Source of the DNA: Candidatus Skiveiella danica
GTDB taxonomy: Bacteria; Pseudomonadota; Gammaproteobacteria; Burkholderiales; Burkholderiaceae_C
Assembly: GCA_016721925.1 (NCBI GenBank)
Contig: JADKHE010000004.1
Coordinates: forward strand, 62,001 to 126,000
DNA: 64,000 nt
Reading direction: 5' to 3'
Shown here: one piece after another, positions 27,273 to 36,873 of the stretch
Layout: each line of letters starts with the position of its first letter
How positions within the stretch are numbered: position 1 is the first letter of the stretch
The notes under the pieces: model-generated
Database searches by the model: none
Told to the model about the DNA's origin: nothing
What the model saw: only the letters and a program-made list of their open reading frames with translations
Position numbers and translations under genes: made by a program

Positions 27273-28170
27273 AATGCACCATCGCGTTGCGGCTGTCTGT
27301 CGTACAGCGCCTGGGCATTCAGGACAAAGTCCGTGTGCATGGGGCTGCTCACACGCCAGCCCACGATGCGCCGTGCGTACACGTCGATCACAAAGACCAC
27401 GTACAGCCAGCCTTGCCAGGTCGAAACATAGGTGAAATCCGATACCCGGAGCTGGTTGGGCCGATCTGCCTTGAACTGACTGCTGACCCGGTCCTGCGGA
27501 CAGGGTGCCTTCATGTCGCTGATGGTGGTGCGTACCACCTTGCCGCGGCGCGCGCCCTGCAGCACCAGGCGTTTCATCAGACGCTCCACCGTGCAGCGGG
27601 CAATGCAAAAACCTTCGCGCTTCATCTGTTTCCAGACTTTGTCTGCACCGTAGACCTGTTTGTTGGCTTGTCAGACGCGCTCGATGTCAGTAATCAGCGT
27701 CTCGTCACGTTGGGCACGCGCGCAGCGCAGCCGCGGATTGCGTTGATGGGCGGCATGGCACCAATAGCCTGACGGGGCGATCTGCAGCACTTCGCAGATC
27801 GACTCGACCCCGTAGGTCTGTCGATGCTGGTCGACGAAGTCGTTCAGGACTTCAGACGGCGGTCGAGCTCCGCCTGCACGAAAAACGCGCTGGCCAGCTT
27901 GAGGATCTCATTGGCCTTGCGCAGCTCCTTGTTCTCGCGTTCGAGTTCCTTCAGCCGTTACAGCCCGTTTTGGTGATGCCTTCCCGCTCACCCGTGTCAA
28001 TCTGATGACGTTTGACCCATTCGTTAAGGGTCTGGGCACGCAGCCGATCTTGGGTGCGATGGATTCCATGGCGTCCCACAGCGATGGGTGCTCCCCTCTG
28101 TGCTCCTGACCATGCGAACAGCTCGTGCGCGTACCTCGGCTGAAAACTTGTTTGCCTTTGTCATTGCTCA
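27273..28170 (-). pseudogene. IS3-family element relic C, truncated and multiply frameshifted
   Basis: The minus strand reads an orfA beginning MTKANKFSAEVRARAVRMV near 28160, with frame breaks and a leucine-zipper tail (LRKANEILKLASAFFVQAEL near 27850-27950). An orfB follows (KREGFCIARCTVERLMKRL, then SDFTYVSTWQGWLYVVFVID) and is cut off by the complete IS3 at 27272. A stop also interrupts orfB near 27670. The catalytic second half is missing. It belongs to a different IS3 subgroup from relic A. Confidence 0.78.
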
Positions 28171-28204
28171 ATCCTCTCAGAGAAATGAGCCTCTTCAAAA
28201 TCCG

Positions 28205-28290
28205 GGGCGGTTCAGATGGTCAATTCACGACGGCAATGACTGCACCAGACGATGGAGAGCAGCAGCCCACATACCCTCGGCCAAGTTTCG
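28205..28290 (-). pseudogene. Zinc-ribbon mini-gene fragment, copy A (N-terminal half)
   Basis: The minus strand reads an AETW-like start through LLLSIVWCSHCRRELTI, matching the N-terminal half of the zinc-ribbon protein at 36545-36772, then stops where the IS3 relic begins. The CSHC pair is kept and the second Cys pair is lost. Confidence 0.65.
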
Positions 28291-28369
28291 GCGTACCATC
28301 ATTTTCCCCTGTCCGTTTGCAGCCCAGAGATTTCACTGCCTTGACCCATAGCAACCATGAGGATCTGAC

Positions 28370-30079
28370 ATGACCATATCACTACCGACGTACACCGGCG
28401 AAACCACCAGCTTGGTGATGCTGACGGGTAATTTCTTGTTAGACGCACTGATCTTGGGTTCGAAATGGGGTACCGGGCCCGCAGGCACAGGCGCTGTGGT
28501 GACCTTTTCTTTCCCCGACGGCCTGAACGACTTTGATACACGCTCAGGAATCGCTGGCAATTACAACGCACTGGAATCCACGCAAAGTGGCTTTTCAGCC
28601 TTCCTGCCGGCGTTCACTCCGTTTGGTGCGACTCCTCAAGAGGCGGCGCGCCACGTCCTCGCAAGCTGGGCCGGTGTAGCGAACCTGCAGTTCAACGAGG
28701 TTGCGCCCACCAGTATCGACGCCGGCACGCTTCGATTTGCATTCACTGTGCCACCCGGTCTTGGCGAGACCACCTATGCCGTGTCATCTTGGCCCCAGGA
28801 TATTGCAATGGCTGGCGATACTTGGTTCAACTCAGCCTACATATTCCCTGAAGGCTGGGCTCCGGGCACTCAAAACGTCCTCACACTGCTGCACGAAGTC
28901 GGCCATGCTATCGGACTGAAGCACCCGCATGACACGGGCACGGGCGGTTCACCCGGCTGGCCGCTCAACGCCAGTGTGCTGCCCTTTACGGGATCAGACA
29001 CGCTGATCAATTATTCGAGCGAGAACATGGTCATGGCCTACAACGACGTACCTGGCCTCGGCTCACCCGTACAAGCGGACTTTGCTGCTACAACGCCGAT
29101 GAGGGTGGATATTGCGGCGGTTCAATACCTCTATGGCGCAAATCTCGCCTTCAATTCAGGTGATACGGTCTATCGCTACAGTTCCTCCGCACGCTACAAC
29201 GAGACGATCTGGGACGGCGGAGGCAACGACACCATCCGAATCGACGGCAACGCTGCATCGCTCATCGATCTCACGCCTGGATCCTGGAGCCAGCTTGGCA
29301 TGCCACTGACGTATTCGGAGCGCGACCTCAACACACTGGCGGTGACACAAGCCCGTCCGGACTTGACCGACGCACGAACGGTTTTTATTTACGACACAGT
29401 CCTGATCGAAAACGGTATCGGCGGAGGCGGTAATGACCAGCTAATCGGGAACTATGCTGCAAACCGCCTATCCGGTGGCGGCGGAAGCGATCGGCTATTT
29501 GGCGGTGCTGGTGACGACACGATGGACGGTGGGGCCGGCATTGATACAGTCGCCTATTTGAATACTCGCGCGAGTTACATCCTTACCAGCAACGTCGGTG
29601 GCCTGAGTATCAGCGGAATCGACGGTACCGATACATTCTCGGGGGTTGAACGACTGCAGTTTGCAGACAGGAAGATTGCTTTGGACCTGAGTCCCAGCGA
29701 ACATGCGGGTCAGACGCTGGAGTTCCTTGGCGTCGTAGCGCCAGCGGCAATCAACAACCCCGCGATAGTTGGTGCGGTCCTGAACCTCTTCGATCAGGGT
29801 TCGAGTACGCGTGATGTGTGTCAACTTGCGATCAACATCGGTCTGGTCGGACAAATCGCCGGCTCTACCAATAGCATCGATATTGCACGCATGGCGTTTT
29901 TGAACGTCGTCGGCGTGCCGGCCAGCACTGAGATGGCCGACCTGTTGGTGAGCTTCATGGATGGACGCAACGCCAGCTTCTCCCAGGCTGATTTCCTGAC
30001 GGTGATTGCAGGGATGGAGATCAATCAGGCTCACATTGGTCTGATCGGGTTGCAACAGACGGGGATTGAATTCATTTGA
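28370..30079 (+). CDS. Serralysin-like (M10B) RTX metalloprotease 1
   Basis: 569 residues. The metalloprotease core is at about 60-250, with zinc motif HEVGHAIGLKHP (H175, E176, H179, H185) and a Met-turn like VMAYN. Glycine-rich calcium-binding nonapeptides (GGGGNDQLIG, GGGGSDRLFG, GGAGDDTMDG) lie at about 350-395. A DUF4214-like helical module runs from about 440 to the C-terminal TGIEFI. Such proteins are secreted by type I exporters via an uncleaved C-terminal signal. No exporter genes are in the window. The C-terminal module is shared with the proteins at 34075 and 39982. The ribosome binding site is GAGGATCTGAC. Confidence 0.87.
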   Translation: MTISLPTYTGETTSLVMLTGNFLLDALILGSKWGTGPAGTGAVVTFSFPDGLNDFDTRSGIAGNYNALESTQSGFSAFLPAFTPFGATPQEAARHVLASWAGVANLQFNEVAPTSIDAGTLRFAFTVPPGLGETTYAVSSWPQDIAMAGDTWFNSAYIFPEGWAPGTQNVLTLLHEVGHAIGLKHPHDTGTGGSPGWPLNASVLPFTGSDTLINYSSENMVMAYNDVPGLGSPVQADFAATTPMRVDIAAVQYLYGANLAFNSGDTVYRYSSSARYNETIWDGGGNDTIRIDGNAASLIDLTPGSWSQLGMPLTYSERDLNTLAVTQARPDLTDARTVFIYDTVLIENGIGGGGNDQLIGNYAANRLSGGGGSDRLFGGAGDDTMDGGAGIDTVAYLNTRASYILTSNVGGLSISGIDGTDTFSGVERLQFADRKIALDLSPSEHAGQTLEFLGVVAPAAINNPAIVGAVLNLFDQGSSTRDVCQLAINIGLVGQIAGSTNSIDIARMAFLNVVGVPASTEMADLLVSFMDGRNASFSQADFLTVIAGMEINQAHIGLIGLQQTGIEFI

Positions 30080-30214
30080 CGAAGGGGATCACTTCTGTGC
30101 CCTAGCGAATCATCCATCTGACGGTATTGGCACAGTGACACTGGAAGATTGCCTTTTGCATTGCGTACACTGTCTTCAGGGACCAACCCGATTAGGGTGC
30201 CTGGTTTCTCGCTT

Positions 30215-31165
30215 CTAGCTGTGAAGTGTCAACAGGTTGTTTCCTGAGAGCTTGAGCCTGGACATGGGAGTGGAGCCCCCGACCCCTTGGTGCGGGCGGT
30301 GCCAGTTGTAGTGATGATTCCAGTAGTCCAGGGCGGCGGTGCGTTGTGCTGAGTTCTGGTAGGTGAAGCCGTATGCCCACTCCCTCAGTGCTGATTGAAT
30401 AAAGCGCTCGGCCTTGCCGTTGGTCTGTGGTCGGTAAGGGCGTGTGAACTGGTGCTTGACGCCCAGTTGTCGGCAGGCCTGGGCGAAATCTCGGGATCGA
30501 AAGGCAGAACCGTTGTCCGTCAGCAGACGTTGTACCTGCACGCCCAAGCTGCGGAAGTAGGCCACACAGTTGTGCAGGAACTGCACTGCCGATGGCGTGC
30601 GCTCATCCGGGTGCATTTCGGTAAAGGCGATGCGAGCGTGGTCATCAATGGCCACAAACAGCATCTCCCACCCGGCACCATCCACCGAGTCACGCCGGTT
30701 GCCGGTAACTCGGTGGGACGGCCGCTCAATACGCCCGAGCTTCTTGGTGTCGATGTGCAGCATCTGCCCGGGTTCTTCATGCTCGTAGCGCACGACCGGC
30801 TCGGCAGGTTGCAAATCGCTCAGCCGGGAAAGGCCGGCACGGGCCAGCACCCGCGAAACCGTGCTCTTGGCAACTCCCAGTGCTGCAGCAATACGCGCCT
30901 GCGTAAGTCGCTTGTGGCGCAGCTCCACGATGGCCAGCGCCTTGGCGGCAGAAATCGCTTTGGGCGACAGCGCGGGTCGGCTGGAGGCGTCTGTCAGTCC
31001 GTCACAACCCATCGCCAGATAGCGCCCAAGCCACTTGCGCGCTGTGGGCGCACTCACGCCATGCGTCAATGCTGCCTGAGACGGGCTCACGCCCCTGACG
31101 GTGATGTCCAAAACAAGTTCCAGGCGGCGAGCCAGCGTCAGTCTGGCATTCTTATGGATGTTCAT
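30215..31165 (-). CDS. IS481-family transposase
   Basis: 316 residues. The N-terminal double HTH (LTLARRLELVLDITVRGVSPSQAA, then TQARIAAALGVAKSTVSRVL) is followed by an rve DDE domain with D in MLHIDTKKLG, D in RLLTDNGSAFRS and E in NGKAERFIQSALREW. It is full length for the family and uninterrupted. The stop codon falls just beyond the presumed inverted repeat, as often seen in IS481. Confidence 0.9.
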   Translation of the reverse strand: MNIHKNARLTLARRLELVLDITVRGVSPSQAALTHGVSAPTARKWLGRYLAMGCDGLTDASSRPALSPKAISAAKALAIVELRHKRLTQARIAAALGVAKSTVSRVLARAGLSRLSDLQPAEPVVRYEHEEPGQMLHIDTKKLGRIERPSHRVTGNRRDSVDGAGWEMLFVAIDDHARIAFTEMHPDERTPSAVQFLHNCVAYFRSLGVQVQRLLTDNGSAFRSRDFAQACRQLGVKHQFTRPYRPQTNGKAERFIQSALREWAYGFTYQNSAQRTAALDYWNHHYNWHRPHQGVGGSTPMSRLKLSGNNLLTLHS

Positions 31166-31208
31166 CGGGTTGCGCTCCTTGAGAAAACCGGTTGTGTGGT
31201 AACTCCCA
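30221..31208 (-). mobile_element. IS481-family insertion sequence
   Basis: A near 1-kb element between RTX gene 1 and the IS30 copy. The ends show imperfect inverted repeats (TGTGAAGTGTCAACAGG on the left, matching TGGGAGTTACCACACAACC from the right). The exact ends are uncertain by a few bases, and no clear target duplication is seen. Confidence 0.65.
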
Positions 31209-31244
31209 GTCTCTCAAACTCAACTCCGATGAACAGAAACAACC

Positions 31245-32359
31245 GGCGGTCTCAAATCCAAGTGCAACAGTGGGAGCTTACTGGATAGCCGGTGAGTCAT
31301 TGGCCAGTTTTCCCAGATAAGCGCGATAGACCTCAATGGGCGAGGCCCATCCGAGGGTTTTACGAGGCCTGTTGTTGATCTCGTCGGCGATGGCATCGAG
31401 TTGCTCCTGACTGTAGCCAGACAGGTCGGTGCCCTTGGGCAGGTACTGACGCACCAGTCCGTTGGTGTTCTCGTTGGTGCCACGTTGCCAGGGACTGTGC
31501 GGATCGCAGAAGTACACGGCGATACCCGTGCGTTCGCTCAGTTGGCGATGACAGGCCATCTCTTTGCCGCGGTCATAAGTCAGCGACTGGCGCATGGGTT
31601 GGGCGATGCTCAGCAGCTTGTCGCTGAAGGCCTGCAGCACATGTGCGGCCGTGGCCGGCTGGGGATGGGGCAGCTTGGCCAGCATCAGCAGCCGGCTGCT
31701 GCGCTCCACCAGCGTGCCCACGGCGCTGAGGTTGCCGGCACCCTTGATCAGGTCTCCCTCCCAGTGACCAGGAAACTGACGCTCGTTGATCTGTGGCGGG
31801 CGCACATGGATGCTCAGCAGATCGGCAATCTCGCCTCGGCGGTCCGTGCCGCGTGAGCGCGGCCAGCGTTTGGCGCGCGCCATGCGCAGGCAGGCGATGA
31901 GTTCGCGGCGTAGCTCCCCCTTGGGTTGGGCATAGATACAGGTGTAGATGGTTTCGTGTGACACGCGCTGGCTCTGATCTGTGCCATGCACTGTAGCCAG
32001 GTGCCCGGCAATCTGCTCGGGCGACCAGAGCCTGCGCAGCAGTCGACAGACCTGTTTGAACAAGGTCGACTCAGGTGCCAGCTTGGACTGTGGGCGGCTG
32101 TACCTGCGTCTGCGCTCGTAGCGCTGCTGGGCAAACTTGCAGTTGAGGGGCTGCCGGCGCATTGCGCCGGCTTTCATGACTGATGGTCGAGGGCGAGCGT
32201 CCAAGCGCTCGGGCAATGGCCCGCACGCTCATCCCCTGCTGTAACCCCAACGCTATGGTGCTGCGTTCCTCATAGCTCAAGTGTTCGTATTTCCGATCTT
32301 CCTTCATGCTGAACCTCCAGTTCTGAAATGGGGTGTTGCACTTGGAATTTGAGGGGGCC
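31245..32359 (-). mobile_element. IS30-family insertion sequence, copy 1
   Basis: 1115 bp, bounded by about 25-bp inverted repeats containing CTCAAATCCAAGTGCAACA and TGTTGCACTTGGAATTTGAG, with a 3-bp direct repeat ACC on both sides (31242-31244 and 32360-32362). It is nearly identical to copy 2 at 46753-47869 but 2 bp shorter, and the missing 2 bp break the transposase gene. Confidence 0.9.
31278..32307 (-). pseudogene. IS30 transposase, frameshifted by a 2-bp deletion
   Basis: It reads MKEDRKYEHLSYEERSTIAL from 32307. Around NAPAAP two bases are missing relative to copy 2, and the rest (NCKFAQQRYERRRRYSR onward to the end at 31278) is in another frame. The catalytic region, including the conserved SPWQRGTNEN, is intact. 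Confidence 0.88.
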
Positions 32360-32585
32360 ACCTATTGGAACTTCACATCTAGCGGATCACAACCACGCAG
32401 TGCCCAGCAGAGCCAGCCGTGCTGATGCACAACTGTTGACCTGCAACAAAGAGAAAGTTCGCAAGACAGGCATAGTTCAACCAAGCGAGAGCCCAGCGTG
32501 GTTGCCTCAGTTACACGCGAATTGACCCAGTCTTACCCGCTGGGTTTTCTTTTGGCCCGCTCTGGATGGAGCACCCCCGTAGCCG

Positions 32586-32801
32586 CTACCGGAAATGGTT
32601 CTTAGTCTGCGGCAACGTCTGGCCGGTTCCAGGCCCTTCCCGCCATTCGCGTATGTCCGTGAACTGCAGCTTGCATTGCACACATTGGTACTGCCCTGTC
32701 GGCTGCATGGCACCTCTTTCGTTGCGTGCCAACACGGGCCTGTAGGCAGTGGCACCACAACTGTGACAGGAATTGGTGGGGCGCCAGACACTCATCGCCA
32801 T
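32586..32801 (-). CDS. Small zinc-ribbon protein (CHSC/CVQC), copy 1
   Basis: 71 residues with two CxxC knuckles (NSCHSCGATAYRP and YQCVQCKLQF) separated by about 25 residues, a classical zinc ribbon. A second copy at 43275-43490 is almost identical, and the surrounding 300 bases are also duplicated. In both places it lies to the left of a tRNA-Phe fragment. The function is unknown. Confidence 0.65.
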   Translation of the reverse strand: MAMSVWRPTNSCHSCGATAYRPVLARNERGAMQPTGQYQCVQCKLQFTDIREWREGPGTGQTLPQTKNHFR

Positions 32802-32863
32802 ACTTTGGAGTCTCTTGCCGGGATGAGGGGTTGATGGTTAACCCTTGACGTCACTGCCAATAG

Positions 32864-33235
32864 CTAATTGCAGGGAACGATCTGTGCGTCGGGAAGTGTT
32901 TCGAGCGGCAAGAATCCGTCTGGTAGAGCCGATTGGGCTTTGCTGGCCAGGACCTCAAAGATGCCAATACGACCGTCTGCAGCACCACAAACTGCTGGAT
33001 ATAAGTTTCCGTCCACTCCGCAGGAAGCGGCAAGCACCGTTATCCCGGATTCAATGAGGTGTCGTTTAAGTACTGCCAATGTCCGACCGCCTCCATTGCA
33101 TTGCTTGGAGCCCATGTACTTGTAGACGTTGAAACTGGCAGGTGACCCAGCAGCCTCAACTCCACCATAGATAGCCGTTGCCCCGACGATTGCCATCGCG
33201 AGATATCTGCACGCAGCATGGCCTTTGTATAGCAT
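32864..33235 (-). CDS. Predicted exported hypothetical protein
   Basis: About 123 residues from the ATG at 33235. It has a hydrophobic leader (CRYLAMAIVGATAIYGG, cleavage near VEA) and a mature part with four Cys and a Gly-rich SKQCNGGGRTLAVLKRHL helix. The start is uncertain, with no clear ribosome binding site. I recognise no family. It lies between two other minus-strand small genes. Confidence 0.5.
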   Translation of the reverse strand: MLYKGHAACRYLAMAIVGATAIYGGVEAAGSPASFNVYKYMGSKQCNGGGRTLAVLKRHLIESGITVLAASCGVDGNLYPAVCGAADGRIGIFEVLASKAQSALPDGFLPLETLPDAQIVPCN

Positions 33236-33369
33236 CTGTCTGACGGCGAGTAGTGATCGAAAGGACGGGATCAATTCTAGCGTTGGACTGACTCATTTTT
33301 GACATGTAAACGTTCAGGGCGCCTGATGAATCTACACGCCCATCTCGATCAATGCACCACAGAAGACAC

Positions 33370-33708
33370 CTACTCTGGGCCAAGCAGCGCCGGCACTGTT
33401 GGTGCGTAGGCGTTTTCCAAATCCGAAGCGCTTGATTTAGAGGAGCTTTCCTCGTAAGGCACCGTTTCTGCGAAGGCATTCTTCTCAACTTCAACCGCTT
33501 CCGTCCATTTATCCCAGTCAGTATGACCGCCATCGCCTTCAATGACTTCGGGACTGGGTAGTGGGCCCGGTGTTTCCCATCTTTCGTCCCAGCCTTCCCT
33601 GAATGCATCCAAGGGGCTTCCTTTTGGCGCGAGAGGAATTTGTGCCGGAGGTTGCGGCTCCGGTGCTGCAACCGTTTCTCTGGAGCGTTTGAAGAATTTT
33701 CTGAGCAT
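33370..33708 (-). CDS. Hypothetical acidic protein with basic N-terminus
   Basis: 112 residues. It starts MLRKFFKRSRETVAAPEP, then Pro-rich, then an acidic, low-complexity region rich in Glu, Ser and Trp (FREGWDERWE, TDWDKWTEAVEVEKNAF). No domain is recognised. It is the first gene left of the tRNA-Phe fragment at 33.9 kb. The N-terminal style (short basic start, then low complexity) resembles the protein at 43545, which holds the same place beside the other fragment. Confidence 0.5.
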   Translation of the reverse strand: MLRKFFKRSRETVAAPEPQPPAQIPLAPKGSPLDAFREGWDERWETPGPLPSPEVIEGDGGHTDWDKWTEAVEVEKNAFAETVPYEESSSKSSASDLENAYAPTVPALLGPE

Positions 33709-33844
33709 TTCGGCGAATTATCTGATGCAGACCGGGTGAAGTAAATGGCTTTTCCAGTTGGACCTTTTCAGAACCGGCCAGCCCCCACCGAACCCCGCCC
33801 GAACCCGCCCCACCCATGGGGCCGATGCCCCAAAAGATATAAGC

Positions 33845-33920
33845 CCGTTACGGTGACATAGCGGGCTTTCCATATTGGTGGCGTGGGACGGAAGCGAACC
33901 ATCGACACGCGGATTTTCAA
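33845..33920 (-). other. tRNA-Phe 3'-half copy with terminator (putative attachment-site scar 1)
   Basis: 33876-33920 matches the 3' half of tRNA-Phe (anticodon loop to CCA end) with a few mismatches, same orientation as the intact gene at 57982. The hairpin just below (AAGCCCGTTACGG, then AGCGGGCTT, 33840-33869) corresponds to the terminator downstream of the intact tRNA. The break falls in the anticodon loop, a common crossover point for tyrosine recombinases. Confidence 0.72.
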
Positions 33921-34074
33921 GTCAAGCTGCAACACCGATCCATATGTAAGCAATCGAAGAAAATGTAACGCCTTAGGAGTGACTCACGTTTCCGAGACTG
34001 GAAGCGGTCACTCTACATGGCATGATCAGCCAATGCGATCACTTTTCAGTGAGCCGATTTCTCGGAGCGAATGA

Positions 34075-35613
34075 ATGCAAGCTACAGGCACTTTGGTCAC
34101 CGGCGATCTCCGTATCGATGCCTTGCTTGGAGGTTCTCAATGGGTTGGCGCCAGTGTTCAAACCGTTGAACTGACCTACAGCTTTCCTGACTCCGCAAGC
34201 CTCTGGTCTACAACCGTCGGCGAATATGCAGCGGGTGTGGACTGGGGACCTCTGAGCGGCGTTGCCGCTCTTTCGGATGTGGCAAAGAACGCGGTTCGCG
34301 CGGCTCTGGCAAGCTGGTCCACAGTAGCCAACATCCGATTTGTGGAAACCGCAGACAATGCCTCGACACATGGAACGCTGCGCTTCGCTTGGACGGTATC
34401 GGCGGTCGATGAGCAGTCCTTTGCCTACGCTCCTGACTCCACCGACAAGGCCGGCGACATTTGGCTGAACTCGCTGGCGCCTTGGGACGGTTTCACGCCC
34501 GGAAGCTACGGCCACTCCACGCTTATCCACGAGATTGGCCACGCATTGGGGCTGAAGCATCCCTTCGAAGGCGCGGCAACGTTGCCGACGCAAAAGGAAG
34601 GCTATGCCTACTCCCTGATGAGCTACACCGCGTATGCGGGCTCCACGGGCTCCTGGGTTGACTTCGAACCGACCACGCCTATGCTTTATGACCTTTTGGC
34701 CATCCAATCGATGTATGGCGCCAATCTTACAACACGAAGTGGTGACGATACCTACGTCTTCACTGAGAACCAGCGCTACTTCCAGACCCTGTGGGACGTG
34801 GGGGGCAACGACACCATCGTCTGGCAGGGACTTTCGCAAGGTGCGCGCATCGACTTGAACGAAGGGACATTCAGCCAGCTTGGTCAACCACTGACCTACT
34901 GGAGCGAGGACTTTAGCAAGTTATGGACCGACCGCGATACGGTAGCAATCGCCTTCGGCGTGTCGATCGAGAACGCCACCGGCGGTGACGGCAATGACAC
35001 CTTGATCGGCAATGCTCTGGACAATCGACTGGTTGGCGGCGCCGGCAACGACACGCTCTACGGCGGCGCCGGCCTGGACACAGCGGTGTACAACACACAC
35101 CGCATCGCTTACAACCTATACACGGTCCCAGGCGGCTTCAGTATCAGCGGCCCTGAAGGCACAGACGCAATCACGGGCGTTGAACGCCTGCAATTCTCGG
35201 ACAAGAAGATCGCAATGGACCTCGCTCCATCTGAACATGCTGGTCAGGCTCTGGAGTTTATCGGCGTACTGGCGCCTTCGCTTGTCCACGTCCCATCGAT
35301 CGTAGGGGTCATCCTGGGTTTAATCGATGGCGGAACGAGTTTGCAGGGCGTGTTTCAGCTCGCCATAGATATTGGGCTGGTGAACGACATTGCGGGTTCA
35401 AGCAGCGATGCAGCCGTGGCGCAGATGGCCTTCCGAAACGTGATCGGAGCCGAAGCGGATGCGGGAATGACCGATCTGCTGGTCAGCTTCATGGATGGAC
35501 GCAACGCCCATTTTTCACATGCAGATTTTCTGACGGTGATCGCCGGTATGGAGATCAATCAGGTTCACATTGACCTGATCGGGTTGCAGCAGACGGGCAT
35601 TGAATTCATCTGA
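34075..35613 (+). CDS. Serralysin-like (M10B) RTX metalloprotease 2
   Basis: 512 residues. The zinc motif HEIGHALGLKHP starts at H152 and the Met-turn is SLMSY. Calcium-binding repeats (GGDGNDTLIG, GGAGNDTLYG, GGAGLDTAVY) lie at about 302-340. The DUF4214-like C-terminal module (QMAFRNVIGAEADAG, LLVSFMDGRNAHF) ends in TGIEFI. The protease half is only distantly similar to the protein at 28370, but the last 140 residues are close. They are nearly identical in DNA to the end of the gene at 39982. It is probably a secreted type I substrate. It begins 155 bases right of a tRNA-Phe scar. Confidence 0.87.
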   Translation: MQATGTLVTGDLRIDALLGGSQWVGASVQTVELTYSFPDSASLWSTTVGEYAAGVDWGPLSGVAALSDVAKNAVRAALASWSTVANIRFVETADNASTHGTLRFAWTVSAVDEQSFAYAPDSTDKAGDIWLNSLAPWDGFTPGSYGHSTLIHEIGHALGLKHPFEGAATLPTQKEGYAYSLMSYTAYAGSTGSWVDFEPTTPMLYDLLAIQSMYGANLTTRSGDDTYVFTENQRYFQTLWDVGGNDTIVWQGLSQGARIDLNEGTFSQLGQPLTYWSEDFSKLWTDRDTVAIAFGVSIENATGGDGNDTLIGNALDNRLVGGAGNDTLYGGAGLDTAVYNTHRIAYNLYTVPGGFSISGPEGTDAITGVERLQFSDKKIAMDLAPSEHAGQALEFIGVLAPSLVHVPSIVGVILGLIDGGTSLQGVFQLAIDIGLVNDIAGSSSDAAVAQMAFRNVIGAEADAGMTDLLVSFMDGRNAHFSHADFLTVIAGMEINQVHIDLIGLQQTGIEFI

Positions 35614-35723
35614 ATTAGGGGGATGGTACTTGTTTACCAGTTCACTGGACCTCTACGGCAAGCATCCGGCCATCCCGTCCTGAGTCGAGCGACTTAACCT
35701 TTAACAACCGACAACGGCCTGTC

Positions 35724-36524
35724 TCAACGAACAAAAAGCGCGCTTGGCACAGTCTCAATTTTCCCATCCAGAACAGCCCCATACTTCGCAAAACTCACTC
35801 GTACGTGCAGCGGGTAGCCATCGGCTTCTCGGATCCACAATTCAAGCGTTCCGCCTGAGGCCTGCCCTGACAGGCGTACAGCCTGTATAAGCTTGCCCGC
35901 CACGTCCAACTTTTCAGGACTGACGCTCAAGCCGGTGCTGAAAATTGATTTGCCATCTGTGAACGCAATAAATGCCATGCCTTTAGGGGCGGGTTGACCA
36001 ATAAAAGCATAGGGCAACATGGCGATATCCACCGTTGCAAATTTGATGGGCTCGGTACGGATATGGCCCCGGCCATTGCTGAATGAAAACTCCATTTGCT
36101 TAAGGTTGCTCACCATCAGCAATTCAGAGCGACTGCCACGCTTATCGCTGTACCGTTGGGTAAAAGCGATGCCATTGGCAAATATGCCGTTGGAATCTCG
36201 GACCACATTCAAGTTACTGTCCAGCATGGAAAGCAGATTTGCCACTTTGATATGTGATCTGAGGGAGTAGCCCCTGCCGTCGATCGTTCCGACATCCGAA
36301 ACATCAGCCACCGTTACCGCGCCAAGCAACGTCCCAGCGGCGACAACGGCTTTAGTGGCCAGGTCGGGTGTCGGCGCACCTTTTGCGATACTGATTTTGT
36401 AAACCCAGTTTGCCGAGACTGGCGCGGCTAAGGCCTCCGTACTCGATGTGAAGACGAGTCCCTGGATCATGACTACGAGCGCCACGTAGGTGTGGTTGAA
36501 CTTGGAAAGGGATTCGATGGACAT
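35724..36524 (-). CDS. Exported DUF3108-like protein
   Basis: 266 residues from the ATG giving MSIESLSKFNHTYVAL. It has a signal peptide (cleavage near ALA-APV), then a beta-rich domain with YSLRSHIKVANLLSML and TLELWIREADGYPLHVRV, features of DUF3108 periplasmic proteins. The 30 bases around its start are shared with the zinc-ribbon gene just upstream (CTTGTTCCCATG, CCATCGA), pointing to a local duplication of the leader. It lies 20 bases downstream of that gene. The function is unknown. Confidence 0.7.
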   Translation of the reverse strand: MSIESLSKFNHTYVALVVMIQGLVFTSSTEALAAPVSANWVYKISIAKGAPTPDLATKAVVAAGTLLGAVTVADVSDVGTIDGRGYSLRSHIKVANLLSMLDSNLNVVRDSNGIFANGIAFTQRYSDKRGSRSELLMVSNLKQMEFSFSNGRGHIRTEPIKFATVDIAMLPYAFIGQPAPKGMAFIAFTDGKSIFSTGLSVSPEKLDVAGKLIQAVRLSGQASGGTLELWIREADGYPLHVRVSFAKYGAVLDGKIETVPSALFVR

Positions 36525-36544
36525 GGGAACAAGTCTAGACCCAA

Positions 36545-36772
36545 TCACCCCACCTCAACCGCCCTCGCCACATCCCCACAGCATCCCCAGCACGTCCCAA
36601 CCAGCAGCAGGTCGCCAGTCTTGACCGCGCCAGTGAAGTTCGGGATGGTCACCTCGCAACGACAGTGACTGCACCACACGCTGGAGAGCAACCGTTTTCT
36701 GATATCGGCGGGAATGGAAGTCCAAAGTTCGGCGGCCTTGGGGGTGAACGTAGTTGGGGACTCGATGGGCAT
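36545..36772 (-). CDS. Zinc-ribbon mini-gene, copy B (complete)
   Basis: 75 residues and the most complete member of a six-copy family in this window. It has an N-terminal FTPKAAELW helix, the CSHC pair (VWCSHCRCEVTI), the linker NFTGAVKTGDLLLVG and a second Cys group (TCWGCCGDVA). The Cys spacing suggests a zinc ribbon of the DNA- or RNA-binding kind. It has its own start and stop. All other copies (28.2, 39.6, 42.0, 55.7, 56.5 kb) lack one end. The function is unknown. Confidence 0.65.
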   Translation of the reverse strand: MPIESPTTFTPKAAELWTSIPADIRKRLLSSVWCSHCRCEVTIPNFTGAVKTGDLLLVGTCWGCCGDVARAVEVG

Positions 36773-36873
36773 GAGAACAAGCCTAGCGGCAGCCCGCCTC
36801 CGAACCCCAACGAACTAGCTGTGAAAGAATAGCTTTTCAGTGGAGACATCCTAACTACACCCGATACCAAAAC

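Noticed and set aside
33780..33840. C-rich tract with repeated CCGAACCCC/CCCGAACCCGCC as a possible repeat array
   Set aside because: It recurs near each tRNA-Phe site (33.78, 44.24 and 57.74 kb) but is short and irregular; it is better seen as part of the element or tRNA-flank ends than as a separate array.
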